This document shows, in pieces, positions 36,147 to 45,109 of a DNA stretch of 64,000 bases. Both the position numbers and the translations under genes were made by a program. Each line of letters opens with the position of its first letter. Position 1 is the first letter of the stretch. The notes under the pieces were generated by a model. It was not told where the DNA came from. It worked only from the letters and a program-made list of their open reading frames with translations, and did not search any database. The stretch comes from Corynebacterium pacaense (GTDB taxonomy: Bacteria > Actinomycetota > Actinomycetes > Mycobacteriales > Mycobacteriaceae): NCBI RefSeq assembly GCF_900169525.1, contig NZ_LT821240.1, positions 1,127,684 to 1,191,683 of the forward strand. Reading direction: 5' to 3'.

Positions 36147-37305
36147 GTAAGGGTTTCCTTTTCCAATTTCCTACCCTCCATTAAACCCGGGGCGAACCAA
36201 TCTGGCCGCTGCGCCTGATCAACTGGTTGACCAACGGCGATGAGAACCTGTTCATCATCGGTACCGCCCTGTTCTGCCTCATCCTCGATGGCGCTCTGAG
36301 CCTGTGGCTTTTCCGCCGCGGCACGGCGCCCGCCTTCGCCTTCTGGTTGGTCTTCGGGATGGCGCTGGCGCCGATGGTGGTCACCCGCCTGGATCTCATC
36401 CCCGGCGTGCTCGTTGCCGCAGCGGCAATCTGGCTCGCCACCAGGCCGCGCCTGTCCGCGGCGATCCTCGGTGTTGCAACCATGGCGAAACTCTGGCCCC
36501 TGGCACTTGTCACCGGTCTGGTCGGGCGGTGGAATTCACGCGGGACCTGGGCGAGGCTGCTCTCGTGGGCGGGTGCGATCATGGCACTGACGGCGCTGAC
36601 CACCCTCACAACGGGGTGGTGGCGCGTGCTGTCGCCCTTCCAGTACCAGCATGACCGCGGCCTGCAGTCGGAGAGTGTGCTGGCGACACCGCTGATCTGG
36701 GCGGCCCATTTCAGTGACCACTGGGACATCAGACTCGCCGCATCCAAGAGCTTCGAGGTCTTCGGCACCGGCGTCGTGTTTGCCCTGGGTGTTTCAACGG
36801 TGCTGTCCGTTCTCACCGCCCTGTTCGCACTGCTGGTCACCGTGTCCAGGTTCTTCGGTTCGCGCGCCTACAGCCCCGCGGCTACGCGTGCCTACTGGCT
36901 CAGCCTCGCGCTCCTTATCGTGGTCACCGCCAAGGTCTTCTCCCCCCAGTATCTTCTGTGGATCGCGCCGCTCGTCGCGGTGCTGCTGGCACTTGACGGT
37001 GGAAGACACCTGAAGATCATCAGCGGGCTGCTGCTGCTCGCAGCATTGCTGTCCACCGTGGTCTTTCCGCTGTTCTTCGATGACTTCACCGGGGAGCACA
37101 CGGGACTGGGCCCGACGTTGCTGACAACGGTGGCCCTGACCCTGCGCAATATCATCATGATCGCCATCACCGTGATCTCCTGCGATTGGACGCGGAGGAC
37201 ACTGCGCGCGGAGTTCTCCGCGGACCGCGGTGCACCCCGGATCCCGGAGGAGGTCGGGGCGTCGATCAGCGTCGGTGACGGCGCACCGCGGCGGTGAGAA
37301 CCGCC

Positions 37306-37695
37306 TCAGAGCTCCCCGGTGAGAAACTGTGCCCGTCCGCGGCCGAAGGACCAGTCGGCGTCCGAATTCTCCACCAGGGAGATGATGATGTCATCGCCGC
37401 TGATGCCCAGCGCCGTGGCGAGCCTGTCCGCGACCAGCTCGTAGAGGCGCTGCTTGGCTGATTCCGGACGGGCCTTGCTGATGATTCTGATGATGGTCAG
37501 GTTGGGACCGCGGGTATATCCGAGACCGGTGTCCAGAGCCCGGATCTCAAAGGGCTCGTGCTGGGACAGCAGCTGGTAGCGGTCGGTATCGGGGACCTCG
37601 AACGCCTCGACCATGGCCTCGTGGATGGTATCGAGAAGCGTGGTCAGATAGGCCTCGTCATGACCCTTGATCACGTGGACGGCGATGAGTGGCAT
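37306..37695 (-). CDS. Tautomerase-superfamily protein
   Basis: 129 residues, starting MPLIAVHVIKG, so the mature protein would have the catalytic N-terminal Pro of 4-oxalocrotonate tautomerase/MSAD-like enzymes. Also PNLTIIRIISKARPESAKQRLYE, GISGDDIIISLVE. Closest in shape to the tautomerase_2/MSAD-like group, but I cannot assign the substrate. Start ATG 37695 chosen because Pro must follow the initiator Met; GAAAGG lies upstream. Downstream of the sugar-acid permease gene but 150 nt apart, so the link is loose. Confidence 0.8.
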   Translation of the reverse strand: MPLIAVHVIKGHDEAYLTTLLDTIHEAMVEAFEVPDTDRYQLLSQHEPFEIRALDTGLGYTRGPNLTIIRIISKARPESAKQRLYELVADRLATALGISGDDIIISLVENSDADWSFGRGRAQFLTGEL

Positions 37696-37848
37696 CGGTG
37701 CGGCACCTTTCATTCCAATTTGTAAGGACATTTGAACTGATGCCGACTCTAGTCCCGGATTCCGGGATGTGCAGATCTCAACGACCGATGCCCCCGCTTC
37801 CACGTGGATCCGTGGGCGGGGAAGGGACTTCGCGGCTGCCCGGAGGGA

Positions 37849-39216
37849 CTAGAACAGAAGGTAGAGCACGGCGGTGAGCAGGAAGGCCACCACCGAGATC
37901 ACCGAGGTGAACACGGTCCACACCTTCAGGTTGGTCTTGGTGTCAAGCCCGAGATAGCCGCCGACCAGCCAGAAGCCGGAGTCATTGACGGTGGAGGCGA
38001 AGAAGGAACCGGCACCCATGGCGATGATGATCAGCGCGACCCTGGCGTCGGAGACGCCCGCCGCGAAGATCGCCGGACCGAGCAGTCCCGCCGCGGTCGT
38101 GATGGCGACCGTCGCCGAACCCTGCGCCACCCGCAGCGCCAGGGAGATCAGGTACGCCGAGACCAGCAGGGGCATTCCCAGGTGATCCAGTGAGGTGGCC
38201 AGGGCGTCACCGACGCCGGTCTCGCGCAGCACCCCGCCGAACATTCCACCGGCGCCTGCGACCATCATGATACTGACCACGGGCTGGAAGGCCCGGTCCA
38301 CGATCGCACTGAGATTGTCCCACTTGACCCCACGGAGATAGCCCAGGGCGACGAGCGCGAAGATCACCGTGATAAACAGGGCGACCGGGGTCTCACCGAG
38401 CATCTTGAGTACATTGGCCACGGCGTTGTCCGTCGAGATCGCACCAGTCTGCTGCAGGGTGGAGGACACGGTGTTTCCGGTGATGAGGATGATCGGCAGG
38501 AGAAGCAGTGAGAGCACCTGCCACATGGACGGCGGCGGGCCGGGGAGTTCCCTCTCGGTGACCTCGCTGCCCAGGATCGTCGGTACCGGAATGTTGAATC
38601 GGCCGGCGTACCAGGTGCCGAACTTGTAGCCCGCCAGGTACCAGGTCGGCAGGGCGACCAGGAGACCCAGCAGCACAATCAGCCCGACACTGCTGCCGAT
38701 CGTCGCGGCCGCGGCCACGGGGCCGGGGTGCGGGGGCATCATGCCGTGCATGACCTGGAAGGCCGCGGCCGCGGGCAGGGCGTAGATGAGCACCCCGCCG
38801 CCCAGACGCCTGGCCACGGTGAAGATGATCGGGAACATGACAACCAGACCGGCGTCGAAGAAGATCGGGAATCCGAAGAGCAGGCAGGCCACCGACAGCG
38901 CCAGGCTCGCTCGCTTCTCGCCGAAGATCCGCAGCATGCCGTTGGCCAGTACCTCGGCCCCACCCGATTGTTCGAGTATCCGTCCGAGCACCGCACCGAA
39001 GCCGATGATCAGCGCGAGCTTTCCCAGGGTTCCGGAGAAGGCCTCGATGAGCAGGGGCACCAGTTCACCGACCGGGGTCCCTGCCACCAGTGCGGTCAGC
39101 GCGGACACGGCGACCAGGGACAGGGTCGCGTTGAGTTTGAAGTAGATGATCAGGAAGAGAAGTACCGCAATGGATGCGATCCCCAGAAGAAGCAGGGATG
39201 CGGTGGAGGTGAACAC
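37849..39216 (-). CDS. gntP: GntP-family gluconate/sugar-acid:H+ symporter
   Basis: 455 residues, about 12-14 transmembrane helices, full GntP length. Family segments: IIGFGAVLGRILEQSGGAEVLANGML, LFGFPIFFDAGLVVMFPI, MHGMMPPHPGPVAAA, and C-terminal GSFFASTVNDSGFWLVGGYL. Imports gluconate or a related aldonate. GTG start 39216 with AAAGGAAC. Lies 107 nt after an IolC-like kinase gene on the same strand, suggesting uptake followed by phosphorylation. Family members differ in substrate, so the symbol marks the family. Confidence 0.88.
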   Translation of the reverse strand: MFTSTASLLLLGIASIAVLLFLIIYFKLNATLSLVAVSALTALVAGTPVGELVPLLIEAFSGTLGKLALIIGFGAVLGRILEQSGGAEVLANGMLRIFGEKRASLALSVACLLFGFPIFFDAGLVVMFPIIFTVARRLGGGVLIYALPAAAAFQVMHGMMPPHPGPVAAAATIGSSVGLIVLLGLLVALPTWYLAGYKFGTWYAGRFNIPVPTILGSEVTERELPGPPPSMWQVLSLLLLPIILITGNTVSSTLQQTGAISTDNAVANVLKMLGETPVALFITVIFALVALGYLRGVKWDNLSAIVDRAFQPVVSIMMVAGAGGMFGGVLRETGVGDALATSLDHLGMPLLVSAYLISLALRVAQGSATVAITTAAGLLGPAIFAAGVSDARVALIIIAMGAGSFFASTVNDSGFWLVGGYLGLDTKTNLKVWTVFTSVISVVAFLLTAVLYLLF

Positions 39217-39323
39217 GGATGTTCCTTTCTAACTCGGTGGTCCGGTGGTCTGGTGCACCACCGGAAACATCTCTACCGCCCGCGGTGTGGACCGCAGGTC
39301 GGTGGCGTCGTGAGCGGAAGCCC

Positions 39324-40292
39324 CTATGCGACGGCTTCCAGGACATCGGTGGTTCCGGCCCCGAGCACCCGCTCGACCTCGGCCTCGGTCGGCATCGCGG
39401 TGGAGCACTCGAGGCGGGAGGCGACGATGGCGCCGGCCGCGTTGGCGAAGCGGATGGTCCTCTCCAGGTCCCAGCCCCGGATCAGTGCGTGGCACAGGGC
39501 TCCGCCGAAGGCGTCGCCGGCACCGGCACCGTTGAGGGTGCGGCAGTGCACGGCGGGAACGAAGACGGTTTCATCGGCGGTCCGTGCCAGCGTGCCGCGG
39601 TCACCCTGCTTGACGACGGCCGTTGTTATTCCACGGTCCAGCAGTGCCTGCGCCGCACGTTCGGGGTCATTCTCCCCCACCGCGAGCTCGCATTCCTCAA
39701 GGTTGCCCACAGCAACGGTGGACTGCTCCAGGCAGCGCTGGTAGCGCTGACGTGCTTGCTCGGTGTCCTTCCAGAACACCGGACGCCAGTCCAGATCAAA
39801 GACCGTGTGTGCCGCCGCGCCCCGCAACTTAAGGATCTCCAGGTGCGTGCCGTAGGAGGGCTCCTCCGAGAGTCCGGTTCCGGAGAACCAAACGACCCTG
39901 GCGTCGCGGACATTGTCCTCCGGGATGTCGGTGGTCCGGATCTGCAGGTCCGGGGCGGAGGGTTCGCGATAGAAGAAGAACGGGTTGTGGTCGGGCGGGA
40001 TGATCTCGCAGAAGGTCACGGGGGTGTTGAGCACCGGATCGACGATGACGTACTCGTCGCTGACGCCGAGGCGCCGCATCTCCAGGCGGACCCACCGTCC
40101 GAACGGGTCATCGCCAACCCCGGTGAGGATGGCACAGTCCTCCCCGTACCGGGCAGCGGCCACGGTGACATTCATGGGTGAACCACCGAGGAACTTACCG
40201 AAGGTGCTCACCTCCTCGAGGGTGACTCCGGTCTGCAGCGGATACACATCAACTCCGCAGCGTCCGACGGCCAGGATGGCATGGTTAGTCAC
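39324..40292 (-). CDS. PfkB-family sugar kinase, IolC/2-keto-3-deoxygluconokinase-like
   Basis: 322 residues. GRCGVDVYPLQTGVTLEEV and TFGKFLGGSPMNVTVAAARYG, GVGDDPFGRWVR, FYREPSAPDLQI, WFSGTGLSEEPS follow the IolC (5-dehydro-2-deoxygluconokinase) pattern closely, and GAGAGDAFGG is the PfkB anion hole/catalytic base signature. No other myo-inositol genes are nearby, so the substrate may be a related keto-deoxy sugar acid imported by the adjacent GntP. Start GTG 40292 with AGGAAAG. First gene of the kinase-permease pair; the operator lies in front of it. Confidence 0.83.
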   Translation of the reverse strand: MTNHAILAVGRCGVDVYPLQTGVTLEEVSTFGKFLGGSPMNVTVAAARYGEDCAILTGVGDDPFGRWVRLEMRRLGVSDEYVIVDPVLNTPVTFCEIIPPDHNPFFFYREPSAPDLQIRTTDIPEDNVRDARVVWFSGTGLSEEPSYGTHLEILKLRGAAAHTVFDLDWRPVFWKDTEQARQRYQRCLEQSTVAVGNLEECELAVGENDPERAAQALLDRGITTAVVKQGDRGTLARTADETVFVPAVHCRTLNGAGAGDAFGGALCHALIRGWDLERTIRFANAAGAIVASRLECSTAMPTEAEVERVLGAGTTDVLEAVA

Positions 40293-40423
40293 GACACAAC
40301 TCTTTCCTGCTCGAAATGGGTGGCCCGCATTCAGCGGTGGCTTCCTCATTTCCGCTGATCAGAGCCCTTCTTGAAAGTCGTTACGGCCGTTTCGGCTTTT
40401 GTCCTCACATTAAGGTGACCTAA

Positions 40424-40436
40424 TTGACTTTGTCAA
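40424..40436. promoter_or_regulatory. Operator-like palindrome overlapping the kinase promoter
   Basis: TTGACTTTGTCAA is an inverted repeat of TTGAC around three T. On the minus strand it supplies TTGACA as a -35, with TAATGT 18 nt downstream as -10 for the kinase gene. It lies between the divergent HutC-type regulator and kinase genes, so it is a likely binding site for that regulator. A second stretch at about 40520-40550 (TGTCAGCTGTCA) has further TGTCA half-sites. Confidence 0.5.
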
Positions 40437-40562
40437 TACAATAGTGTGCTGTGACACTTGTCCGGGGATGTGATGAACTGCGGTTTCGATGATATGCTCG
40501 CTTTCATGTATGTGAATTGTCAGCTGTCATTTGACATGTGGCAAAGTTGAATCGAGCAGAGA

Positions 40563-41306
40563 ATGAACAGCGATATCTACACCCCGGACATTTCCCTCGA
40601 CCCGCACTCCGGCACCCCCCTGTACCAACAGATCGAGATCCCCATCGCGGATGCCATCCAAAGCGGTGAGGTCACCCCCGGCACGCTCATCGAGGATGAA
40701 ATCTCCATGTCGCGGCGCCTGGGTGTCTCCCGCCCGACCACCAGGCAGGCTCTCCAGCGACTGGTGGACAACGGTCTCATCATCAGGAAGCGCGGTGCAG
40801 GCACACGGGTGGCATCCTCCCCCATCCGGCGCTCGGTCGAGCTGACCAGCCTCGCGTCCTATCTGCAGGAAACCGGACATACCGTGCACACGCGGGTGCT
40901 CAGCTATGCGATAGCACCGGCCACCGAGCACCAGGCCGCGATTCTCCGGGTCCCTGTGGGCACCCCCGTCGCCGCGATCGAACGCCTCCGCCATTCCGAC
41001 GACACTCCTCTGGCGATCCTGCGCAACCTCATCCCCGCGCGCATCGCGCCCGACTATATCGAACTGGAGCGGGGATCGCTCTATTCTCTCATGCGCAGGT
41101 CCACCACCCTGGTCCGCGCCGATCAGATCATCGGCGCACGCAATGCCAGCGCCACCGAGGCGGAGCTGCTCGATGAGGTGCGCGGGGCCACCCTGCTCAC
41201 CGTCCAGAGGACCACCTTCAACGAATCCGGGGAGATCATCGAGTTCGGCGATCACCTCTACCGCGCGAGCATGTACTCCTTTCGCACCGAGTTGACGGCC
41301 CTGTAG
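40563..41306 (+). CDS. GntR-family HutC-type transcriptional regulator (UTRA domain)
   Basis: 247 residues. N-terminal GntR winged helix (GTPLYQQIEIPIADAI, LGVSRPTTRQALQRLVDNGLIIRKRGAGTRV) and C-terminal UTRA ligand domain with LERGSLYSLMRR-type and ESGEIIEFGDHLYRASMYSF segments. UTRA domains sense small sugars or acids. Start ATG 40563. Divergent from the IolC-like kinase and GntP permease genes and probably their repressor, with the catabolic substrate as inducer. Confidence 0.88.
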   Translation: MNSDIYTPDISLDPHSGTPLYQQIEIPIADAIQSGEVTPGTLIEDEISMSRRLGVSRPTTRQALQRLVDNGLIIRKRGAGTRVASSPIRRSVELTSLASYLQETGHTVHTRVLSYAIAPATEHQAAILRVPVGTPVAAIERLRHSDDTPLAILRNLIPARIAPDYIELERGSLYSLMRRSTTLVRADQIIGARNASATEAELLDEVRGATLLTVQRTTFNESGEIIEFGDHLYRASMYSFRTELTAL

Positions 41307-41342
41307 CCTCGGGCGCCGGGGATCCCCGACCCGTGGCCGGAT

Positions 41343-41366
41343 CCGCCGCACCGCACGGCGGGCTTT
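41343..41366 (+). terminator. Weak intrinsic terminator after the HutC regulator
   Basis: CCGCCG (41343-41348) pairs with CGGCGG (41356-41361) around a 7-nt loop, followed by GCTTT. Stem and T-run are short; the assignment rests mainly on its position 37 nt after the stop codon. Confidence 0.35.
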
Positions 41367-41401
41367 AAATATGCGGAGTGTTCGCGACTAGAATGAACCG
41401 G

Positions 41402-43369
41402 ATGTCTTCTGAAACCGAGCCCCTCAATGCCTCCACCGAGCAGTTGCTCACCGCTGCCGTAGAGGCGCTCGGGGGATCGCGCCGTGCCGGACAGGAGGCC
41501 ATGGCCACTGCGGTGACCAGAGCCTTTGAGAACAAGCGGCACCTCGCCGTCCAGGCGGGAACGGGCACGGGCAAATCACTGGCCTACCTCGTGCCCGCGC
41601 TGCGGCACGCCCAGAACACCGATTCCACTGTGATCGTCTCAACCGCCACGATCGCGCTGCAGCGCCAGCTGGTCAACCGTGACCTTCCCCGATTGGCAGA
41701 TGCCCTAGAACCGCTGCTCGAGCGCCGCCCGACCTTCGCAATCATGAAGGGGCGCTCGAACTACCTGTGCATGCACAAGATCTCCGCGCAGCCCGAGGAG
41801 GACGCCCTGATCGACCAGGGTGATCTCTCCTGGCTCGGTTCCCACATCTCCCGACTCAACGACTGGGCCAATGACACCGATACCGGCGATCGCGATGACC
41901 TTGATCCCGGGGTGCCGGACCTGGCGTGGAAACAGGTCAGCGTGACCTCCAGGGAGTGCATCGGCGCCACCAGGTGCCCCCACGGCGAGGAGTGCTTCGC
42001 CGAGGTGGCACGGGCGAGGGCGAAGGAGGCCGACGTGGTGGTGACCAACCACGCCCTGCTGGCCATCGATGCACTGTCCGAGGCCTCGGTCCTGCCCGAT
42101 CATGAGGTGGTGGTCATCGATGAGGCCCACGAGCTGGACGGCAGGATCACCGCGGTCGCATCCTCGGAGATCACCGTCGCCAGCCTCACCTTGGCGGCGC
42201 GACGGGCGGGGAAGCTCGGCGCGGAGGGACGTGAGGAGCGGCTGGTGGAGGTCGCAGGGGATCTGGAGATCCTCCTCCGCGCCATGGAACCGGGCCGGTG
42301 GCGGACCATGGATGAGGGATCGACGGGTTCCCTGGTGGCTCTCCGGGATTCCCTATGGTCACTGCGCTCCACGATCGCCACCGCACCGGAGGGCGAGGCG
42401 GCCAATGACCCCGAAAGAAACGCCGAACGGCTCAACCTTGCCAACCACCTGCAGGAAATTCACGATTCCGTGGTCCGCATCCTCGGTGTCTTCGACGAGG
42501 ACGACCCCTCACAACAACGTGACGTGGTCTGGCTGAGCCAGGACCACCGCCGCGGCGACGCCCTCCATGTCGCGCCACTGTCGGTGGCGGGTCTCCTCCA
42601 TGAGCGGCTGTTCACCGACAACACGGTTGTCCTGGCGAGTGCGACGCTGACCATCGGCGGCAACTTCAACGCGATGGCCGCCAGCTGGGGTCTGCCGAAG
42701 GGCACCTGGGATTCGCTGGATGCCGGCACGCCCTTCAACCCGGCGAAGGCCGGGATCCTCTACACCGCGCGGCACCTGCCCGGCCCCGGTCGCGACGGGC
42801 TGACCACCGAGACCCTGGATGAGATCCATGAGCTGATCATGGCCGCCGGCGGCAGGACACTGGGCCTGTTCTCCTCCCGCAGGGCCGCCGAGCAGGCCAC
42901 CGAGGCCATGCGCCTGCGCCTGCCCTTCGATGTCCTGTGCCAGGGCGATGACAGCACGGGCGCACTGGTGAAGCGGTTCACCGACTCGGAGAACACCTGC
43001 CTGTTCGGCACCCTGTCGCTGTGGCAGGGGGTGGACGTACCCGGGCGCTCGCTCTCCCTCGTGCTCATCGATCGCATCCCCTTCCCCCGCCCCGATGACC
43101 CGCTGCTGCAGGCCCGCAAAGAGGCTGCCGACGCCGAGGGCCGCAACGGGTTCATGGAGGTCGCCGCCACCCACGCCGCACTGTTGATGGCCCAGGGGGC
43201 CGGCCGGCTGCTGCGCAGTGTCACCGACCGCGGCGTGGTCGCAGTTCTGGACAATCGGCTGGTGACCAAGCGCTACGGGGGCTTCCTGCGATCCTCCATG
43301 CCACGGTTCTGGGACACGACAGACCCCGCGGTGGTGCGTGCCGCGTTGAAGCGACTGGTCGGCAGTTAG
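41402..43369 (+). CDS. DinG/XPD-type ATP-dependent DNA helicase with Fe-S domain
   Basis: 655 residues. Superfamily 2 5'-3' helicase: Walker A QAGTGTGKS (about 47-55), DEAH box VVIDEAHELDGR, and later motifs SATLTIGG, LGLFSSRRAAEQ, LSLWQGVDVPG and QGAGRLLRS. Four Cys around NYLCMHK and RECIGATRCPHGEEC can hold the 4Fe-4S cluster of XPD/DinG helicases. Role in repair of stalled or damaged DNA is expected. Start ATG 41402, with TAGAAT ending exactly 7 nt upstream (leaderless), rather than the ATG at 41378. It stands alone, convergent with the next gene. Confidence 0.9.
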   Translation: MSSETEPLNASTEQLLTAAVEALGGSRRAGQEAMATAVTRAFENKRHLAVQAGTGTGKSLAYLVPALRHAQNTDSTVIVSTATIALQRQLVNRDLPRLADALEPLLERRPTFAIMKGRSNYLCMHKISAQPEEDALIDQGDLSWLGSHISRLNDWANDTDTGDRDDLDPGVPDLAWKQVSVTSRECIGATRCPHGEECFAEVARARAKEADVVVTNHALLAIDALSEASVLPDHEVVVIDEAHELDGRITAVASSEITVASLTLAARRAGKLGAEGREERLVEVAGDLEILLRAMEPGRWRTMDEGSTGSLVALRDSLWSLRSTIATAPEGEAANDPERNAERLNLANHLQEIHDSVVRILGVFDEDDPSQQRDVVWLSQDHRRGDALHVAPLSVAGLLHERLFTDNTVVLASATLTIGGNFNAMAASWGLPKGTWDSLDAGTPFNPAKAGILYTARHLPGPGRDGLTTETLDEIHELIMAAGGRTLGLFSSRRAAEQATEAMRLRLPFDVLCQGDDSTGALVKRFTDSENTCLFGTLSLWQGVDVPGRSLSLVLIDRIPFPRPDDPLLQARKEAADAEGRNGFMEVAATHAALLMAQGAGRLLRSVTDRGVVAVLDNRLVTKRYGGFLRSSMPRFWDTTDPAVVRAALKRLVGS

Positions 43370-43404
43370 ACCGTGGAAGCGGTGGGCGTCGAAAAGCGTG
43401 GTTT

Positions 43405-44295
43405 TCAGGCCCGCTGCACCAGTGGCCCGCCGATCGCACGCTGCAGCGCATGGGTGATCATCAGGTACATCAGCGGGGTGGTCACCAGCGCACCGATGAC
43501 CACCAGACCGCCGACGAAATTGAGCAGCCAGGTGACCAGGAAGATCAGCACCGCCGCACCGAACTGCGTGGAGACGACCCGCCAGCTCAGTGAAAAGGAG
43601 TTGCCGATGCTCGCGTCACGGAGAATGAACATCGCGGGCACGACGAACATCAGGATGAACGCAATGATCAGGCCGGGAACCACAAAGAGCAGCAGGCCCA
43701 CGTAGCACAGCGCCGTGACCACCAGCTCGGCCACGATCGGCCAGCCCAGGCCGTTGAGCCGGAAGAAGTCGCCGAAGGTGATGGACTCACCACGGACCAC
43801 GCGGAGCGCGTTCCGCCAGCAGTTGAGCTGCCAGACCACCGCGTAGACCGCCAGCACGAGCATGGCGATGAAACCGATGACCCCCACACCCGCGAAGATT
43901 CCGACAGAGACGCCACCGGAGCCGTCTGGATCCGCGAGCGCGGCGGCGAGCAGCGGAATGAGCACCACCAGGGACACGATGACCGCGGCGGCGAAGAAGA
44001 GCAGCGCGGAAAGCACCCACGGCACCCAGGTGGCGATGAAGCCACGCCAGGCCTGCGTGAAGGAATCACCGATGTCAATCTGGTTGTTGGCGGCCTCGGC
44101 GAGGGTGGGCTGCGGGGCGTCCGGGGAGAACTGGCCCGCACCGTAACCCGGCTGCGACATGCCGTAGGGCCCGCCGTTGTAGCCGTTGTAGCCGTTGTCG
44201 AAGCCACCGGGGTATCCCCCCGTGGGGCCTCCGGGATACTGCTGACCGTAGGGATCGTTGGATCCCGGGTAGTTCGAATCGTAGGGACCAGTCAT
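43405..44295 (-). CDS. Glycine/proline-rich membrane protein (DUF975-like)
   Basis: 296 residues. The first 75 residues are rich in Gly, Tyr, Pro and Asn with short repeats (NGYNGYNGG, encoded by three near-identical 9-mers at 44172-44198). Five or six hydrophobic helices follow, with QAWRGFIATW, NCWRNALRVVRGE and GLIIAFILMFV, like DUF975/glycerophosphoryl-membrane-domain proteins. Function unknown. Start ATG 44295 with AAGGAG. Convergent with the helicase gene. Confidence 0.75.
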   Translation of the reverse strand: MTGPYDSNYPGSNDPYGQQYPGGPTGGYPGGFDNGYNGYNGGPYGMSQPGYGAGQFSPDAPQPTLAEAANNQIDIGDSFTQAWRGFIATWVPWVLSALLFFAAAVIVSLVVLIPLLAAALADPDGSGGVSVGIFAGVGVIGFIAMLVLAVYAVVWQLNCWRNALRVVRGESITFGDFFRLNGLGWPIVAELVVTALCYVGLLLFVVPGLIIAFILMFVVPAMFILRDASIGNSFSLSWRVVSTQFGAAVLIFLVTWLLNFVGGLVVIGALVTTPLMYLMITHALQRAIGGPLVQRA

Positions 44296-44383
44296 GCTCG
44301 CTCCTTGTTCAGGGTTGTACAAGCAGAAACCATACCTTCGCCGGCGCGGTAATCCAGCCGGGACGGGCGTCACGGGAACTTAG

Positions 44384-45109
44384 TTATGCAATTGCAACCA
44401 CGGTCACCGAATCGGGGGCGACCTCGGTGTACCCCGCATCCCTGACCACCACGGCATCCGCGGAGGCGGCCAGTGCGCGGAACTCGGGTGTTGCCACCTC
44501 GCGGACGTGGAGCATGAAGTCCCCGCGCGCCCACCACTGCACCCACGCCAGCGGCCGTGCCGCCGCCAGCAGCATGGAGGCGTGCCCGACCTGCGCCGCG
44601 GCCTTGCCCAGCGTCATGTCAAGGCCGGCGTCTATATAGATCACGGGCCAGGCGTCGTCGATCGCGCGGGGCTCGTCACGTGGCAGCTCGGTGCCGGAGA
44701 TCTGCAGTTTCCCGATCTCGGCCGGTACCTGCGATACCGGCCCGGGAAGAAAGGCACGGACCTGCGCCCCGGAGTCCTCGACGGTGACCCCGGGCAGCGC
44801 CTGGACCTTCTCCCACGCGGAGTTCCGCGCCCGGCGCACCACTTTGCGGATGAGGTGGCCGTACCAGGCACTTAAACCCTGCCGGAACTCCGGGTCCGTG
44901 GCCACCCGCGGGTCAAGACAGAGCTTGACGACGGCCCTGGCCGCCGCGTCGAGGACATCGGTGCGGCGCGGGGGGTCGGCACGGGGTATGTGGAGAACGA
45001 TCTGCATGGCCTGCACCGTGGACGGATCCGCCGGATCCTCGGTGTGCGGGCCGTCCCCCGCCAGGGAGACCAGCAGATCATGAGCTGTTTCAAGCGGCGA
45101 CTCAGGCAT
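44384..45109 (-). CDS. Peptidyl-tRNA hydrolase Pth2-family protein with N-terminal extension
   Basis: 241 residues. The C-terminal half has the Pth2 pattern: VIYIDAGLDMTLGKAAAQVGHASMLL (Pth2 enzymes carry GK.AAQ..HA here), WARGDFMLHVREV and an ending DAGYTEVAPDSVTVVAIA. The N-terminal 115 residues hold a helical part with a Trp-rich stretch and Arg pairs that I do not recognise. Full Pth2 catalysis (peptidyl-tRNA hydrolysis) is plausible but unproven. Start ATG 45109 overlaps the end of serB by eight bases, so it is coupled to serB. Confidence 0.7.
   Translation of the reverse strand: MPESPLETAHDLLVSLAGDGPHTEDPADPSTVQAMQIVLHIPRADPPRRTDVLDAAARAVVKLCLDPRVATDPEFRQGLSAWYGHLIRKVVRRARNSAWEKVQALPGVTVEDSGAQVRAFLPGPVSQVPAEIGKLQISGTELPRDEPRAIDDAWPVIYIDAGLDMTLGKAAAQVGHASMLLAAARPLAWVQWWARGDFMLHVREVATPEFRALAASADAVVVRDAGYTEVAPDSVTVVAIA

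Larger units (their letters stand above)
34889..36199 (-). mobile_element. Complete IS3-family insertion sequence, 1311 bp
   Basis: Ends are 5'-TGTCAAGCCCCGGGTTTTGT (from 34889) and, read inward from the other end at 36199, TGGTTCGCCCCGGGTTTAAT. These are imperfect inverted repeats beginning TG and sharing GCCCCGGGTTT and GAGGGT. Directly flanking 4-bp repeats ATCT (34885-34888 and 36200-36203) are the target duplication. It carries overlapping orfA and orfB on the minus strand and a -1 slippery site. Size and TG ends fit the IS407/IS51-like groups of IS3. All parts look intact, so it may still be active. Confidence 0.9.
34708..37297 (+). pseudogene. GT87 (DUF2029)-type polyprenyl-phosphate mannosyltransferase, split by an IS3 element
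   Basis: Left part 34708-34888 (GTG start, TAACAT ending 7 nt upstream) encodes 59 residues and reaches ATC at 34885. The right part resumes at 36200 and continues in frame to 37297 (366 codons). Removing the IS and one copy of the 4-bp duplication ATCT rejoins them as ...EYPDISIWPLRLINW, a 424-residue membrane protein. Its many helices, RLDLIPGVLVAA, MAKLWPLALV and AKVFSPQYLLWIAPL are typical of GT87 alpha-mannosyltransferases that act in lipomannan or arabinogalactan synthesis. As it stands only the second part could be translated, from an internal start, so the gene is very probably dead. Confidence 0.85.
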
